From Calliopsis andreniformis (lineage: Eukaryota > Arthropoda > Insecta > Hymenoptera > Andrenidae), in assembly GCF_051401765.1 (NCBI RefSeq), contig NW_027480438.1, positions 2,356,001-2,420,000 of the forward strand: DNA of 64,000 nucleotides, read 5' to 3'. The position numbers and the translations under genes were made by a program. Under the pieces are notes generated by a model that worked only from the letters and a program-made list of their open reading frames with translations, was not told the origin of the DNA and ran no database searches. Below are positions 27,130 through 42,044 of this stretch, piece by piece. Each line of letters begins with the position of its first letter. Position 1 is the first letter of the stretch.

Positions 27130-30100
27130 ATACTCAATCTTCAATCCTCATCCCTCAATCCTCAATCCTCAATCCTCAATCTTCAATCCTCAATAGTCAA
27201 TCTGCAATCCTCAATCCTCAAACCTCAATCCTCAATCCTCATTCCTCTATCCTCAATACCCAATCCTCAATCGTCAATCTTCAATCCTCAATCCTCAATA
27301 TTCAATCATCAATACTCAATATTCAATACTCAATCTTCAATCCTCAATACTCAATCTTCAATCCTCAATCCTCAATCCTCAATCCTCAATCCTCAATCCT
27401 CAGGCATCAATACTCAATCTACAATATTCAATCCTCAATCCTTAATCCTCAATCCACAATCCTCAACCTTCAATACTCAATACTCAATCTTCAATCCTCA
27501 ATTCTCAGTCCTCAATCCTCAATCCACAATCCTCAATATTCAAACCTCAATACTCAATCTTCAATCATCATCCTCAATCCTCAATTCTCAGTCGTCAATC
27601 CTCAGTCGTCAATCCTCAATATTCAATACTCAATCGTCAATCCTTAGTCCTCAATCCTCAATCCTCAATCCTCGTTCCTCAAACCTCAATCCTCAACCCT
27701 CAGTCTTCATCCTCAATCCTCAAACCTCAATCCTCAATCCTCAATATTCAGTCATCAATACTCAATCTTCAATCCTCAATCCTCAAACCTCAATCCTCAA
27801 TCCTCATTCTTCAATCCTAAATACCCAATCCTCAATCTTCAATCCCCAATCCTCAATCCTCAATTCTCAATCCTCAATCCTTAATCCTCAGACCTCAAAC
27901 ATCAATATTCAACCCTCAGTCCTCGTCCTCAATCCACAACACTCAATCCTCAGTCCTCAATATTCAATCATCAATATTCAATCTTCAGTCCTCACTCCTC
28001 AATCCTCAATTCTCAATCCTCAATCCTCAGTCCTCAGACCTCAAACCTCAATCCTCAACTCTCAGCCCCCATCCTCAATCCTCAATCCTCAATCTTCAAT
28101 CCTCAATCCTCAATCCTCAAGCCTCAGTCCTCAATCCTCAATCCTCAATCCTCAGTCCTCAAACCTCAATCCTCAACACTCAATTCTCAATCCTCAATCT
28201 TCAATCCTCAATCCTCAATACACAATCCCCAATCCTCAATCCTCAGGCATCAATACTCAATCTTCAATACTCAATCCTCGATCCTCAATCCTCAATCCTC
28301 AATCCTCAACCCTCAATCCTCATACCTCAAACCTCAATCCTCAGCCCTCAGTCCTCATATTCAATACTCAATTCTCAATCCTCAATCCTCAATCCTCAAT
28401 CTTCAATCCTCAATCTTCAATCCTCAATAATCAACCTCCAATCCTAGATCCTCAATCTCCAATCTTCAATCCTTAATCCTCAATCTTCAATCCTTAATTC
28501 TCAATCGTCAATCTTCAATCCTCAATATTCAATCTTCAATCCTCAATCCTCAATCCTAAATCCTCAATCCTTAATCCTCAATCGTCAATCTTCAATCCTC
28601 AATACTCAATCTTCAATCCTCAATCCTCAATCCTCAATCCTCAATCCTCAATCCTCAATCCTCAATCCTCAATTCTCAATCGTCAATCTTCAATCTTCAA
28701 CCGTCAGTCCTCGTCCTCAATCCTCAACCCTCAATCCTCAATCCTCAATCTTCAATCATTAATACTCAATCTTCAATCCCCAATTCTCATTCCTAAATCC
28801 TCAACCCTCAATCCTCAATATTCAACACACAACCATCAACCATCAATTCTCAATACTCAACCATCAATCCTCAATCCTCAATCCTCAATCCTCAATCCAC
28901 AATCCTCAACCTTCTATACTCAATAATCAATCTCCAATCCTAGATCCTCAATCCTCAATCCTCAATCCTCAATCTTCCACCCTGAATCCTCAATCCTCAA
29001 TACTCAATCCTCAACCTTCAATCCTCAATACTCAATCTTCATTCCTCAATCCTCAATCCTCAATCCTCAATCCTCAATCTTCAACCCTCAACACTCAATC
29101 TTCGATCCTCAATCCTCAATCCTCAATCCACAATCCTCAATCTTCAATCCTCAACACTAATCTTCAATCCTCAATCCTCAATCCTCAATCCTCAATACTC
29201 ATTCTTCAATCCTCAATACCCAATCCTCAATCTTCAATCCTCAATCGTCAATCCTCAATCCTAATTCCTCAAACCTCATTCTTCAATCCTCAATACCCAA
29301 TCCTCAATTTCAATCCTCAATCCTCAATCCTCACTTCTCAATCCTCAATCGTCAACCCTCAGCCCTCATCCTACATCCTCAATCCTCAATCCTCAATCCT
29401 CAATCCTCAATATTCAATCATCAATACTCAATCTTCAATCCTCAATCCTCAAACCTCAATCCTCAATCCTCATTCTTCAATCCTAAATACCCAATCCTCA
29501 ATCTTCAATCCTCAAACCTCAATACTCAATTCTCAATCCTCAATCCTTAATCCTCAGACCTCAAACATCAATATTCAACCCTCAGTCCTCGTCCTCAATC
29601 CACAACACTCAATCCTCAGTCCTCAATATTCAATCATCAATATTCAATCTTCAAGCCTCAATCCTCAATCCTCAATCCTTAATCCTCAATCCTCAGTCTT
29701 CAACCCTGAATACTCAATCCTCAATACTCAATCCTCAATCCTCAATCCTCAATACTCAATCTTCAATCCTCAATCCTCAAACCTCAATCCTTAATATTCA
29801 ATCATCAATACTCAATCTTCAATCCTCAATCCTCAATCCTCAATTCTCAATCCTCAATCCTCAATCCTCAATCCTCAATCCTCAATCCTCAATCCTCAAT
29901 CCACAATCCTCAACCTTCTATACTCAATAATCAATCTCCAATCCTAGATCCTCAATCATCAATCCTCAATCCTCAATCTTCCACCCTGAATCCTCAATCC
30001 TCAATACTCAATCCTCAATCTTCAATCCTCAATACTCAATCTTCATTCCTCAATCCTCAATCCTCAATCCTCAATCCTCAATCTTCAACCCTCAATACTC

Positions 30101-30565
30101 AATCTCCGATCCTCAATCCTCAATCCTCAATCCACAATCCTCAATCTTCATTCCTCAACACTAATCATCAATCCTCAATCCTCAATCCTCAATCCTCAAT
30201 ACTCATTCTTCAATCCTCAATACCCAATCCTCAATCTTCAATCCTCAATCGTCAATCCTCAATCCTAATTCCTCAAACCTCATTCTTCAATCCTCAATAC
30301 CCAATCCTCAATTTCAATCCTCAATCCTCAATCCTCACTTCTCAATCCTCAATCGTCAACCCTCAGCCCTCATCCTACATCCTCAATCCTCAATCCTCAA
30401 TCCTCAATCCTAATTCCTCAAACCTCATTCTTCAATCCTCAATACCCAATCCTCAATTTCAATCCTCAATCCTCAATCCTCATTTCTCAATCCTCAATCC
30501 TCAACCCTCAGCCCTCATCCTCCATCCTCAGTACTCAATCCTCTATCCTCAATCTTCTATCCTCA
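27130..30565 (+). repeat. Higher-order unit 10, 3436 bp class
   Basis: It repeats unit 3 at an offset of 20167 and unit 14 at 11479. S is at 28063 and V at 28823. A ctccgatcc variant (G at 30108) is shared with 41587 at exactly 11479, while most other copies read cttcgatcc. This marks units 10 and 14 as close relatives. Confidence 0.88.
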
Positions 30566-32975
30566 ATACTCAATCTTCAATCCTCATCCCTCAATCCTCA
30601 ATCCTCAATCCTCAATCTTCAATCCTCAATAGTCAATCTGCAATCCTCAATCCTCAAACCTCAATCCTCAATCCTCATTCCTCTATCCTCAATACCCAAT
30701 CCTCAATCGTCAATCTTCAATCCTCAATCCTCAATATTCAATCATCAATACTCAATATTCAATCCTCAATCTTCAATCCTCAATACTCAATCTTCAATCC
30801 TCAATCCTCAATCCTCAATCCTCAGGCATCAATACTCAATCTACAATATTCAATCCTCAATCCTTAATCCTCAATCCACAATCCTCAACCTTCAATACTC
30901 AATACTCAATCTTCAATCCTCAATTCTCAGTCATCAATCCTCAATCCACAATCCTCAATATTCAAACCTCAATACTCAATCTTCAATCATCATCCTCAAT
31001 CCTCAATTCTCAGTCGTCAATCCTCAGTCGTCAATCCTCAATATTCAATACTCAATCGTCAATACTTAGTCCTCAATCCTCAATCCTCAATCCTCGTTCC
31101 TCAAACCTCAATCCTCAACGCTCAGTCTTCATCCTCAATCCTCAAACCTCAATCCTCAATCCTCAATATTCAGTCATCAATACTCAATCTTCAATCCTCA
31201 ATCCTCAAACCTCAATCCTCAATCCTCATTCTTCAATCCTAAATACCCAATCCTCAATCTTCAATCCCCAATCCTCAATCCTCAATTCTCAATCCTCAAT
31301 CCTTAATCCTCAGACCTCAAACATCAATATTCAACCCTCAGTCCTCGTCCTCAATCCACAACACTCAATCCTCAGTCCTCAATATTCAATCATCAATATT
31401 CAATCTTCAGTCCTCACTCCTCAATCCTCAATTCTCAATCCTCAATCCTCAGTCCTCAGACCTCAAACCTCAATCCTCAACTCTCAGCCCCCATCCTCAA
31501 TCCTCAATCCTCAATCTTCAATCCTCAATCCTCAATCCTCAAGCCTCAGTCCTCAATCATCAATCCTCAATCCTCAGTCCTCAAACCTCAATCCTCAACA
31601 CTCAATTCTCAATCCTCAATCTTCAATCCTCAATCCTCAATCCACAATCCCCAATCCTCAATCCTCAGGCATCAATACTCAATCTTCAATACTCAATCCT
31701 CGATCCTCAATCCTCAATCCTCAATCCTCAACCCTCAATCCTCATACCTCAAACCTCAATCCTCAGCCCTCAGTCCTCATACTCAATTCTCAATTCTCAA
31801 TCCTCAATCCTCAATCCTCAATCTTCAATCCTCAATAATCAACCTCCAATCCTAGATCCTCAATCTCCAATCTTCAATCCTTAATCCTCAATCTTCAATC
31901 CCCAATCTTAATTCCCAATCGTCAATCTTCAATCCTCAATACTCAATCTTCAATCCTCAATCCTCAATCCTAAATCCTCAATCCTTAATCCTCAATCGTC
32001 AATCTTCAATCCTCAATACTCAATCTTCAATCCTCAATCCTCAATCCTCAATCCTCAATCCTCAATCCTCAATCCTCAATCCTCAATTCTCAATCGTCAA
32101 TCTTCAATCCTCAACCGTCAGTCCTCGTCCTTAATCCTCAACCCTCAATCCTCAATCCTCAATCTTCAATCATTAATACTCAATCTTCAATCCCCAATTC
32201 TCATTCCTAAATCCTCAACCCTCAATCCTCAATATTCAACACACAACCATCAACCTTCAATTCTCAATACTCAACCATCAATCCTCAATCCTCAATCCTC
32301 AATCCTCAATCCACAATCCTCAACCTTCTATACTCAATAATCAATCTCCAATCCTAGATCCTCAATCATCAATCCTCAATCCTCAATCTTCCACCCTGAA
32401 TCCTCAATCCTCAATACTCAATCCTCAATCTTCAATCCTCAATACTCAATCTTCATTCCTCAATCCTCAATCCTCAATCCTCAATCCTCAATCTTCAACC
32501 CTCAATACTCAATCTTCGATCCTCAATCCTCAATCCTCAATCCACAATCCTCAATCTTCAATCCTCAACACTAATCATCAATCCTCAATCCTCAATCCTC
32601 AATCCTCAATACTCATTCTTCAATCCTCAATACCCAATCCTCAATCTTCAATCCTCAATCGTCAATCCTCAATCCTAATTCCTCAAACCTCATTCTTCAA
32701 TCCTCAATACCCAATCCTCAATTTCAATCCTCAATCCTCAATCCTCACTTCTCAATCCTCAATCGTCAACCCTCAGCCCTCATCCTACATCCTCAATCCT
32801 CAATCCTCAATCCTCAATCCTAATTCCTCAATAATCATTCTTCAATCCTCAATACCCAATCCTCAATTTCAATCCTCAATCCTCAATCCTCATTTCTCAA
32901 TCCTCAATCCTCAACCCTCAGCCCTCATCCTCCATCCTCAGTACTCAATCCTCTATCCTCAATCTTCTATCCTCA
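30566..32975 (+). repeat. Higher-order unit 11, 2410 bp class
   Basis: The order is M, P, S (31485), V (32237), K, doubled D. It matches unit 15 at an offset of 11479, then 11459 after a 20 bp length change between S and V. The rare caacgctcag variant (G at 31120) recurs at 42599, again at 11479. A private caatcttaattccc variant lies near 31905. Confidence 0.87.
32237..32275 (+). repeat. V module (type example, caacacacaacc)
   Basis: Fifteen copies start at 1551, 8656, 22518, 28823, 32237, 34655, 40302, 43696, 45800, 48232, 51647, 53107, 56509, 60043 and 62861. It is present in both domains. The copies at 56509 and 62861 read accgtcaacc and are followed by an E element, as is the copy at 51647; 53107 and 60043 read acgcaacc. 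The module therefore links the two domains. Confidence 0.85.
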
Positions 32976-33734
32976 ATGCTCAATCTTCAATCCTCATCCC
33001 TCAATCCTCAATCCTCAATCCTCAATCTTCAATCCTCAATAGTCAATCTGCAATCCTCAATCCTCAAACCTCAATCCTCAATCCTCATTCCTCTATCCTC
33101 AATACCCAATCCTCAATCGTCAATCTTCAATCCTCAATCCTCAATATTCAATCATCAATACTCAATATTCAATCCTCAATCTTCAATCCTCAATACTCAA
33201 TCTTCAATCCTCAATCCTCAATCCTCAATCCTCAATCCTCAATCCTCAGGCATCAATACTCAATCTACAATATTCAATCCTCAATCCTTAATCCTCAATC
33301 CACAATCCTCAACCTTCAATACTCAATACTCAATCTTCAATCCTCAATTCTCAGTCATCAATCCTCAATCCACAATCCTCAATATTCAAACCTCAATACT
33401 CAATCTTCAATCATCATCCTCAATCCTCAATTCTCAGTCGTCAATCCTCAGTCGTCAATCCTCAATATTCAATACTCAATCGTCAATCCTTAGTCCTCAA
33501 TCCTCAATCCTCAATCCTCGTTCCTCAAACCTCAATCCTCAACCCTCAGTCTTCATCCTCAATCCTCAAACCTCAATCCTCAATCCTCAATATTCAGTCA
33601 TCAATACTCAATCTTCAATCCTCAATCCTCAAACCTCAATCCTCAATCCTCATTCTTCAATCCTAAATACCCAATCCTCAATCTTCAATCCCCAATCCTC
33701 AATCCTCAATTCTCAATCCTCAATCCTTAATCCT

Positions 33735-33776
33735 CAGACCTCAAACATCAATATTCAACCCTCAGTCCTCGTCCTC
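33735..33776 (+). repeat. P module (type example)
   Basis: The module is a run of variant heptamers starting cagacctcaaacatc and ending cagtcctcgtcc. I counted about 29 copies, all in domain A, the first near 607 and the last near 50726. Some units hold two copies. It carries one of the few regularly placed CpG dinucleotides of the array (in cctcgtcc). Confidence 0.8.
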
Positions 33777-33902
33777 AATCCACAACACTCAATCCTCAGT
33801 CCTCAATATTCAATCATCAATATTCAATCTTCAGTCCTCACTCCTCAATCCTCAATTCTCAATCCTCAATCCTCAGTCCTCAGACCTGAAACCTCAATCC
33901 TC

Positions 33903-33919
33903 AACTCTCAGCCCCCATC
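33903..33919 (+). repeat. S module (type example, ctcagccccc)
   Basis: The run of five C after cag is unique to this module. Copies were found at 798, 7896, 21758, 28063, 31485, 33909, 39542, 42964, 47472 and 50901. It is missing from the chimeric or deleted units 4, 5, 6, 8, 9 and 16, which makes it a useful marker for unit class. Confidence 0.85.
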
Positions 33920-35393
33920 CTCAATCCTCAATCCTCAATCTTCAATCCTCAATCCTCAATCCTCAAGCCTCAGTCCTCAATCATCAATCCTCAATCCTCA
34001 GTCCTCAAACCTCAATCCTCAACACTCAATTCTCAATCCTCAATCTTCAATCCTCAATCCTCAATCCACAATCCCCAATCCTCAATCCTCAGGCATCAAT
34101 ACTCAATCTTCAATACTCAATCCTCGATCCTCAATCCTCAATCCTCAATCCTCAACCCTCAATCCTCATACCTCAAACCTCAATCCTCAGCCCTCAGTCC
34201 TCATACTCAATTCTCAATTCTCAATCCTCAATCCTCAATCCTCAATCTTCAATCCTCAATAATCAACCTCCAATCCTAGATCCTCAATCTCCAATCATCA
34301 ATCCTTAATCCTCAATCTTCAATCCTTAATTCTCAATCGTCAATCTTCAATCCTCAATACTCAATCTTCAATCCTCAATCCTCAATCCTAAATCCTCAAT
34401 CCTTAATCCTCAATCGTCAATCTTCAATCCTCAATACTCAATCTTCAATCCTCAATCCTCAATCCTCAATCCTCAATCCTCAATCCTCAATCCTCAATCC
34501 TCAATTCTCAATCGTCAATCTTCAATCCTCAACCATCAGTCCTCGTCCTTAATCCTCAACCCTCAATCCTCAATCCTCAATCTTCAATCATTAATACTCA
34601 ATCTTCAATCCCCAATTCTCATTCCTAAATCCTCAACCCTCAATCCTCAATATTCAACACACAACCATCAACCATCAATTCTCAATACTCAACCATCAAT
34701 CCTCAATCCTCAATCCTCAATCCTCAATCCACAATCCTCAACCTTCTATACTCAATAATCAATCTCCAATCCTAGATCCTCAATCCTCAATCCTCAATCC
34801 TCAATCTTCCACCCTGAATCCTCAATCCTCAATACTCAATCCTCAATCTTCAATCCTCAATACTCAATCTTCATTCCTCAATCCTCAATCCTCAATCCTC
34901 AATCCTCAATCTTCAACCCTCAACACTCAATCTTCGATCCTCAATCCTCAATCCTCAATCCACAATCCTCAATCTTCAATCCTCAACACTAATCTTCAAT
35001 CCTCAATCCTCAATCCTCAATCCTCAATACTCATTCTTCAATCCCCAATACCCAATCCTCAATCTTCAATCCTCAATCGTCAATCCTCAATCCTAATTCC
35101 TCAAACCTCATTCTTCAATCCTCAATACCCAATCCTCAATTTCAATCCTCAATCCTCAATCCTCACTTCTCAATCCTCAATCGTCAACCCTCAGCCCTCA
35201 TCCTACATCCTCAATCCTCAATCCTCAATCCTCAATCCTAATTCCTCAATAATCATTCTTCAATCCTCAATACCCAATCCTCAATTTCAATCCTCAATCC
35301 TCAATCCTCATTTCTCAATCCTCAATCCTCAACCCTCAGCCCTCATCCTCCATCCTCAGTACTCAATCCTCTATCCTCAATCTTCTATCCTCA

Positions 35394-38300
35394 ATGCTCA
35401 ATCTTCAATCCTCATCCCTCAATCCTCAATCCTCAATCCTCAATCTTCAATCCTCAATAGTCAATCTGCAATCCTCAATCCTCAAACCTCAATCCTCAAT
35501 CCTCATTCCTCTATCCTCAATACCCAATCCTCAATCGTCAATCTTCAATCCTCAATACTCAATCTTCAATCCTCTATCCTCAATCCTCAATCCTCAATAT
35601 TCAATCATCAATACTCAATCTTCAATCCTCATTCCTCAATCCCCAATTCTCAATCCTCAATCCTCAATCCTCAGTCCTCAATCCACAATCCTCAACCTTC
35701 TATACTCAATAATCAATCTCCAATCCTCAATCCTCACTCCTCAATCTTCAACCCTGAATCCTCAATCCTCAATACTCAATCCTCAATCTTCAATACTCAA
35801 TACTCAATCTTCACTACTCAATCCCAAATCCTCAATCCTCAGTCCTCTATCTTCAACCCTCAACACTCAATCTTCAATCCTCAATCCTCAATCCTCAATC
35901 CTCAATCCTCAATCTTCAATCCTCATCACTAATCTTCAATCAGCAATCCTCAATCCTCAATTCTCAGTCGTCAATCCTCAGTCATCAATCCTCAATCTTC
36001 AATACTCAATCGTCAATCCTTAGTCCTCAATCCTCAATCCTCAATCCTCGTTCCTCAAACCTCAATCCTCAACCCTCAGTCTTCATCCTCAATCCTCAAA
36101 CCTCAATCCTCAATCCTCAATATTCAATCATCAATCCTCAAACCTCAATCTTCAATCCTCATTCTTCAATCCTAAATACCCAATCCTCAATCTTCAATCC
36201 TCAATCCTCAATCCTCAATTCTCAATCCTCAATCCTTAATCCTCAGACCTCAAACATCAATATTCAACCCTCAGTCCTCGTCCTCAATCCACAACCCTCA
36301 ATCCTCAGTCCTCAATATTCAATCATCAATATTCAATCTTCAATCCTCAATCCTCAATCCTCAATCCTCAATCCTCAATCCTCAATCCTCAATCTTCAAT
36401 CCTGAATCCTCAATCCTGAATACTCAATCCTCAATCTTCAATCCTCAATACTCAATCTTCAATCCTCAATCCTCAATCCTCAATCCTCAATCCTCAATCT
36501 TCAATTCTCAACACTCAATCTTCAATCGTCAATCCTCAATTCTCAATCCTCAATCCTCATTCTTCAATCTTCAATACTCAATACTCAATCTTCAGTCCTC
36601 AATCCTCAATCCTCAATCCTCAATCCTCAATCTTCAATCCTCAACACTCAATCCTCAATCCTCAATCCTCAATACTAATTCCTCAATCCTCATTCTTCTA
36701 TCCTCAATACCCAATCCTCAATTTCAATCCTCAATCCTCAATCCTCATTTCTCAATCCTCAATCCTCAACCCTCAGCCCTCATCCTCCATCCTCAATCCT
36801 CAATCCTCAATCCTCAATCTTCAATCCTCAATTCTCAATCTTCAGTCCTCGATCCTCAATCATCAATCCTCAATCCTCAATCCTCAGGCATCAATACTCA
36901 ATCCTCAATGCTCAATCCTCAATCCTCAATCCTCAATCCTCATTCCTCAATCCTCAATACCCAATCATCAATCCTCAATCCTCAATCCTCAATCCTCAAT
37001 GTTCAGTCATCGATACTCAATCTTCAATCCCCAATCATCAATCCTCAATACTTAATCTTCAATCCTCAATCCTCAATCCTCAATCCTCAATCCTCAATCC
37101 ACAGGCGTCAATACTCAATCTACAATATTCAATCCTCAATCCTTAATCCTCAATCCACAATCCTCAACCTTCAATACTCAATACTCAATCTTCAATCCTC
37201 AATCCTCAATCCTCAATCCTCAATCCTCAATCCTCAATCCTCAATATTCAATCCTCAATACTCAATCTTCAATCATCAATCCTCAATCCTCAATTCTCAG
37301 TCGTCAATCCTCAGTCACCAATCCTCAATCTTCAATACTCAATCGTCAATCCTTAGTACTCAACACTCAATCCTCAATCCTCGTTCCTCAAACCTCAATC
37401 CTCAACCCTCAGTCTTCATCCTCAATCCTCAAACCTCAATCCTCAATCCTCAATATTCAATCATCAATACTCAATCTTCAATCCTCAATCCTCAAACCTC
37501 AATCCTCAATCCTCATTCTTCAATCCTAAATACCCAATCCTCAATCTTCAATCCTCAATCCTCAATACTCAATTCTCAATCCTCAATCCTTAATCCTCAG
37601 ACCTCAAACATCAATATTCAACCCTCAGTCCTCGTCCTCAATCCACAACCCTCAATCCTCAGTCCTCAATATTCAATCATCAATATTCAATCTTCAAGCC
37701 TCAATCCTCAATCCTCAATCCTTAATCCTCAATCCTCAGTCTTCAACCCTGAATACTCAATCCTCAATACTCAATCCTCAATCTTCAATCCTCAATACTC
37801 AATCTTCAATCCTCAATCCTCAAACCTCAATCCTTAATATTCAATCATCAATACTCAATCTTCAATCCTCAATCCTCAATCCTCAATTCTCAATCCTCAA
37901 TCCTCAATCCTCAATCCTCAATCCTCAATCCTCAATCCTCAATCCACAATCCTCAACCTTCTATACTCAATAATCAATCTCCAATCCTAGATCCTCAATC
38001 CTCAATCCTCAATCCTCAATCTTCCACCCTGAATCCTCAATCCTCAATACTCAATCCTCAATCTTCAATCCTCAATACTCAATCTTCATTCCTCAATCCT
38101 CAATCCTCAATCCTCAATCCTCAATCTTCAACCCTCAATACTCAATCTTCGATCCTCAATCCTCAATCCTCAATCCACAATCCTCAATCTTCAATCCTCA
38201 ACACTAATCTTCAATCCTCAATCCTCAATCCTCAATCCTCAATACTCATTCTTCAATCCTCAATACCCAATCCTCAATCTTCAATCCTCAATCGTCAATC

Positions 38301-38608
38301 CTCAATCCTAATTCCTCAAACCTCATTCTTCAATCCTCAATACCCAATCCTCAATTTCAATCCTTAATCCTCAATCCTCACTTCTCAATCCTCAATCGTC
38401 CACCCTCAGCCCTCATCCTACATCCTCAATCCTCAATCCTCAATCCTCAATCCTAATTCCTCAATCCTCATTCTTCAATCCTCAATACCCAATCCTCAAT
38501 TTCAATCCTCAATCCTCAATCCTCATTTCTCAATCCTCAATCCTCAACCCTCAGCCCTCATCCTCCATCCTCAGTACTCAATCCTCTATCCTCAATCTTC
38601 TATCCTCA
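35394..38608 (+). repeat. Higher-order unit 13, 3215 bp, repeat of unit 2
   Basis: It matches unit 2 at an offset of about 31650 and carries the 309-codon stretch at 36908-37837. It is 21 bp shorter than unit 2, a whole number of heptamers, consistent with slippage in a pure tract. A private cctctatcc variant lies near 35574. Confidence 0.86.
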
Positions 38609-41600
38609 ATACTCAATCTTCAATCCTCATCCCTCAATCCTCAATCCTCAATCCTCAATCTTCAATCCTCAATAGTCAATCTGCAATCCTCAATCCTCAA
38701 ACCTCAATCCTCAATCCTCATTCCTCTATCCTCAATACCCAATCCTCAATCGTCAATCTTCAATCCTCAATCCTCAATATTCAATCATCAATACTCAATA
38801 TTCAATACTCAATCTTCAATCCTCAATACTCAATCTTCAATCCTCAATCCTCAATCCTCAATCCTCAATCCTCAATCCTCAGGCATCAATACTCAATCTA
38901 CAATATTCAATCCTCAATCCTTAATCCTCAATCCACAATCCTCAACCTTCAATACTCAATACTCAATCTTCAATCCTCAATTCTCAGTCCTCAATCCTCA
39001 ATCCACAATCCTCAATATTCAAACCTCAATACTCAATCTTCAATCATCATCCTCAATCCTCAATTCTCAGTCGTCAATCCTCAGTCGTCAATCCTCAATA
39101 TTCAATACTCAATCGTCAATCCTTAGTCCTCAATCCTCAATCCTCAATCCTCGTTCCTCAAACCTCAATCCTCAACCCTCAGTCTTCATCCTCAATCCTC
39201 AAACCTCAATCCTCAATCCTCAATATTCAGTCATCAATACTCAATCTTCAATCCTCAATCCTCAAACCTCAATCCTCAATCCTCATTCTTCAATCCTAAA
39301 TACCCAATCCTCAATCTTCAATCCCCAATCCTCAATCCTCAATTCTCAATCCTCAATCCTTAATCCTCAGACCTCAAACATCAATATTCAACCCTCAGTC
39401 CTCGTCCTCAATCCACAACACTCAATCCTCAGTCCTCAATATTCAATCATCAATATTCAATCTTCAGTCCTCACTCCTCAATCCTCAATTCTCAATCCTC
39501 AATCCTCAGTCCTCAGACCTCAAACCTCAATCCTCAACTCTCAGCCCCCATCCTCAATCCTCAATCCTCAATCTTCAATCCTCAATCCTCAATCCTCAAG
39601 CCTCAGTCCTCAATCCTCAATCCTCAATCCTCAGTCCTCAAACCTCAATCCTCAACACTCAATTCTCAATCCTCAATCTTCAATCCTCAATCCTCAATAC
39701 ACAATCCCCAATCCTCAATCCTCAGGCATCAATACTCAATCTTCAATACTCAATCCTCGATCCTCAATCCTCAATCCTCAATCCTCAACCCTCAATCCTC
39801 ATACCTCAAACCTCAATCCTCAGCCCTCAGTCCTCATACTCAATACTCAATTCTCAATCCTCAATCCTCAATCCTCAATCTTCAATCCTCAATCTTCAAT
39901 CCTCAATAATCAACCTCCAATCCTAGATCCTCAATCTCCAATCTTCAATCCTTAATCCTCAATCTTCAATCCTTAATTCTCAATCGTCAATCTTCAATCC
40001 TCAATATTCAATCTTCAATCCTCAATCCTCAATCCTAAATCCTCAATCCTTAATCCTCAATCGTCAATCTTCAATCCTCAATACTCAATCTTCAATCCTC
40101 AATCCTCAATCCTCAATCCTCAATCCTCAATCCTCAATCCTCAATCCTCAATTCTCAATCGTCAATCTTCAATCTTCAACCGTCAGTCCTCGTCCTCAAT
40201 CCTCAACCCTCAATCCTCAATCCTCAATCTTCAATCATTAATACTCAATCTTCAATCCCCAATTCTCATTCCTAAATCCTCAACCCTCAATCCTCAATAT
40301 TCAACACACAACCATCAACCATCAATTCTCAATACTCAACCATCAATCCTCAATCCTCAATCCTCAATCCTCAATCCACAATCCTCAACCTTCTATACTC
40401 AATAATCAATCTCCAATCCTAGATCCTCAATCCTCAATCCTCAATCCTCAATCTTCCACCCTGAATCCTCAATCCTCAATACTCAATCCTCAACCTTCAA
40501 TCCTCAATACTCAATCTTCATTCCTCAATCCTCAATCCTCAATCCTCAATCCTCAATCTTCAACCCTCAACACTCAATCTTCGATCCTCAATCCTCAATC
40601 CTCAATCCACAATCCTCAATCTTCAATCCTCAACACTAATCTTCAATCCTCAATCCTCAATCCTCAATCCTCAATACTCATTCTTCAATCCTCAATACCC
40701 AATCCTCAATCTTCAATCCTCAATCGTCAATCCTCAATCCTAATTCCTCAAACCTCATTCTTCAATCCTCAATACCCAATCCTCAATTTCAATCCTCAAT
40801 CCTCAATCCTCACTTCTCAATCCTCAATCGTCAACCCTCAGCCCTCATCCTACATCCTCAATCCTAAATCCTCAATCCTCAATCCTCAATATTCAAACAT
40901 CAATACTCAATCTTCAATCCTCAATCCTCAAACCTCAATCCTCAATCCTCATTCTTCAATCCTAAATACCCAATCCTCAATCTTCAATCCTCAAACCTCA
41001 ATACTCAATTCTCAATCCTCAATCCTTAATCCTCAGACCTCAAACATCAATATTCAACCCTCAGTCCTCGTCCTCAATCCACAACACTCAATCCTCAGTC
41101 CTCAATATTCAATCATCAATATTCAATCTTCAAGCCTCAATCCTCAATCCTCAATCCTTAATCCTCAATCCTCAGTCTTCAACCCTGAATACTCAATCCT
41201 CAATACTCAATCCTCAATCCTCAATCCTCAATACTCAATCTTCAATCCTCAATCCTCAAACCTCAATCCTTAATATTCAATCATCAATACTCAATCTTCA
41301 ATCCTCAATCCTCAATCCTCAATTCTCAATCCTCAATCCTCAATCCTCAATCCTCAATCCTCAATCCTCAATCCTCAATCCACAATCCTCAACCTTCTAT
41401 ACTCAATAATCAATCTCCAATCCTAGATCCTCAATCATCAATCCTCAATCCTCAATCTTCCACCCTGAATCCTCAATCCTCAATACTCAATCCTCAATCT
41501 TCAATCCTCAATACTCAATCTTCATTCCTCAATCCTCAATCCTCAATCCTCAATCCTCAATCTTCAACCCTCAATACTCAATCTCCGATCCTCAATCCTC

Positions 41601-42044
41601 AATCCTCAATCCACAATCCTCAATCTTCATTCCTCAACACTAATCATCAATCCTCAATCCTCAATCCTCAATCCTCAATACTCATTCTTCAATCCTCAAT
41701 ACCCAATCCTCAATCTTCAATCCTCAATCGTCAATCCTCAATCCTAATTCCTCAAACCTCATTCTTCAATCCTCAATACCCAATCCTCAATTTCAATCCT
41801 CAATCCTCAATCCTCACTTCTCAATCCTCAATCGTCAACCCTCAGCCCTCATCCTACATCCTCAATCCTCAATCCTCAATCCTCAATCCTAATTCCTCAA
41901 ACCTCATTCTTCAATCCTCAATACCCAATCCTCAATTTCAATCCTCAATCCTCAACCCTCATTTCTCAATCCTCAATCCTCAACCCTCAGCCCTCATCCT
42001 CCATCCTCAGTACTCAATCCTCTATCCTCAATCTTCTATCCTCA
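38609..42044 (+). repeat. Higher-order unit 14, 3436 bp class
   Basis: It has the long module order with S at 39542 and V at 40302. Private variants include atcctaaatcc near 40863 and attcaaacatc near 40890. It aligns with unit 10 to the left (offset 11479) and unit 17 to the right (offset 7930). Confidence 0.87.

Larger units (their letters stand above)
32976..34262 (+). other. Longest repeat-derived open frame, 428 codons; not considered a gene
   Basis: The frame reads as a degenerate ILNPQSS heptapeptide from end to end, which is the direct translation of the DNA heptamer. There is no signal peptide, no folded-domain pattern, no unusual codon use and no regulatory sequence. The ATG comes from one base change in M (caatgctc for caatactc). 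Related ATG-led frames of 209 to 329 codons lie at 2145, 3727, 25486 (103 codons), 35394 and 44435. A transcribed low-complexity peptide cannot be excluded, but nothing supports one. Confidence 0.85.
32976..35393 (+). repeat. Higher-order unit 12, 2418 bp class
   Basis: It has the same order as unit 11, with M in the caatgctc form and an open stretch of 428 codons. S is at 33909 and V at 34655. A private gacctgaaacc variant lies near 33887. The unit at 44435 matches its left part but lacks 314 bp that include S. Confidence 0.86.

Noticed and set aside
34741..34770. TATA-like promoter at ttctatactcaataatc
   Set aside because: The variant recurs in every K module as part of the repeat, has no gene downstream and no other promoter signal.
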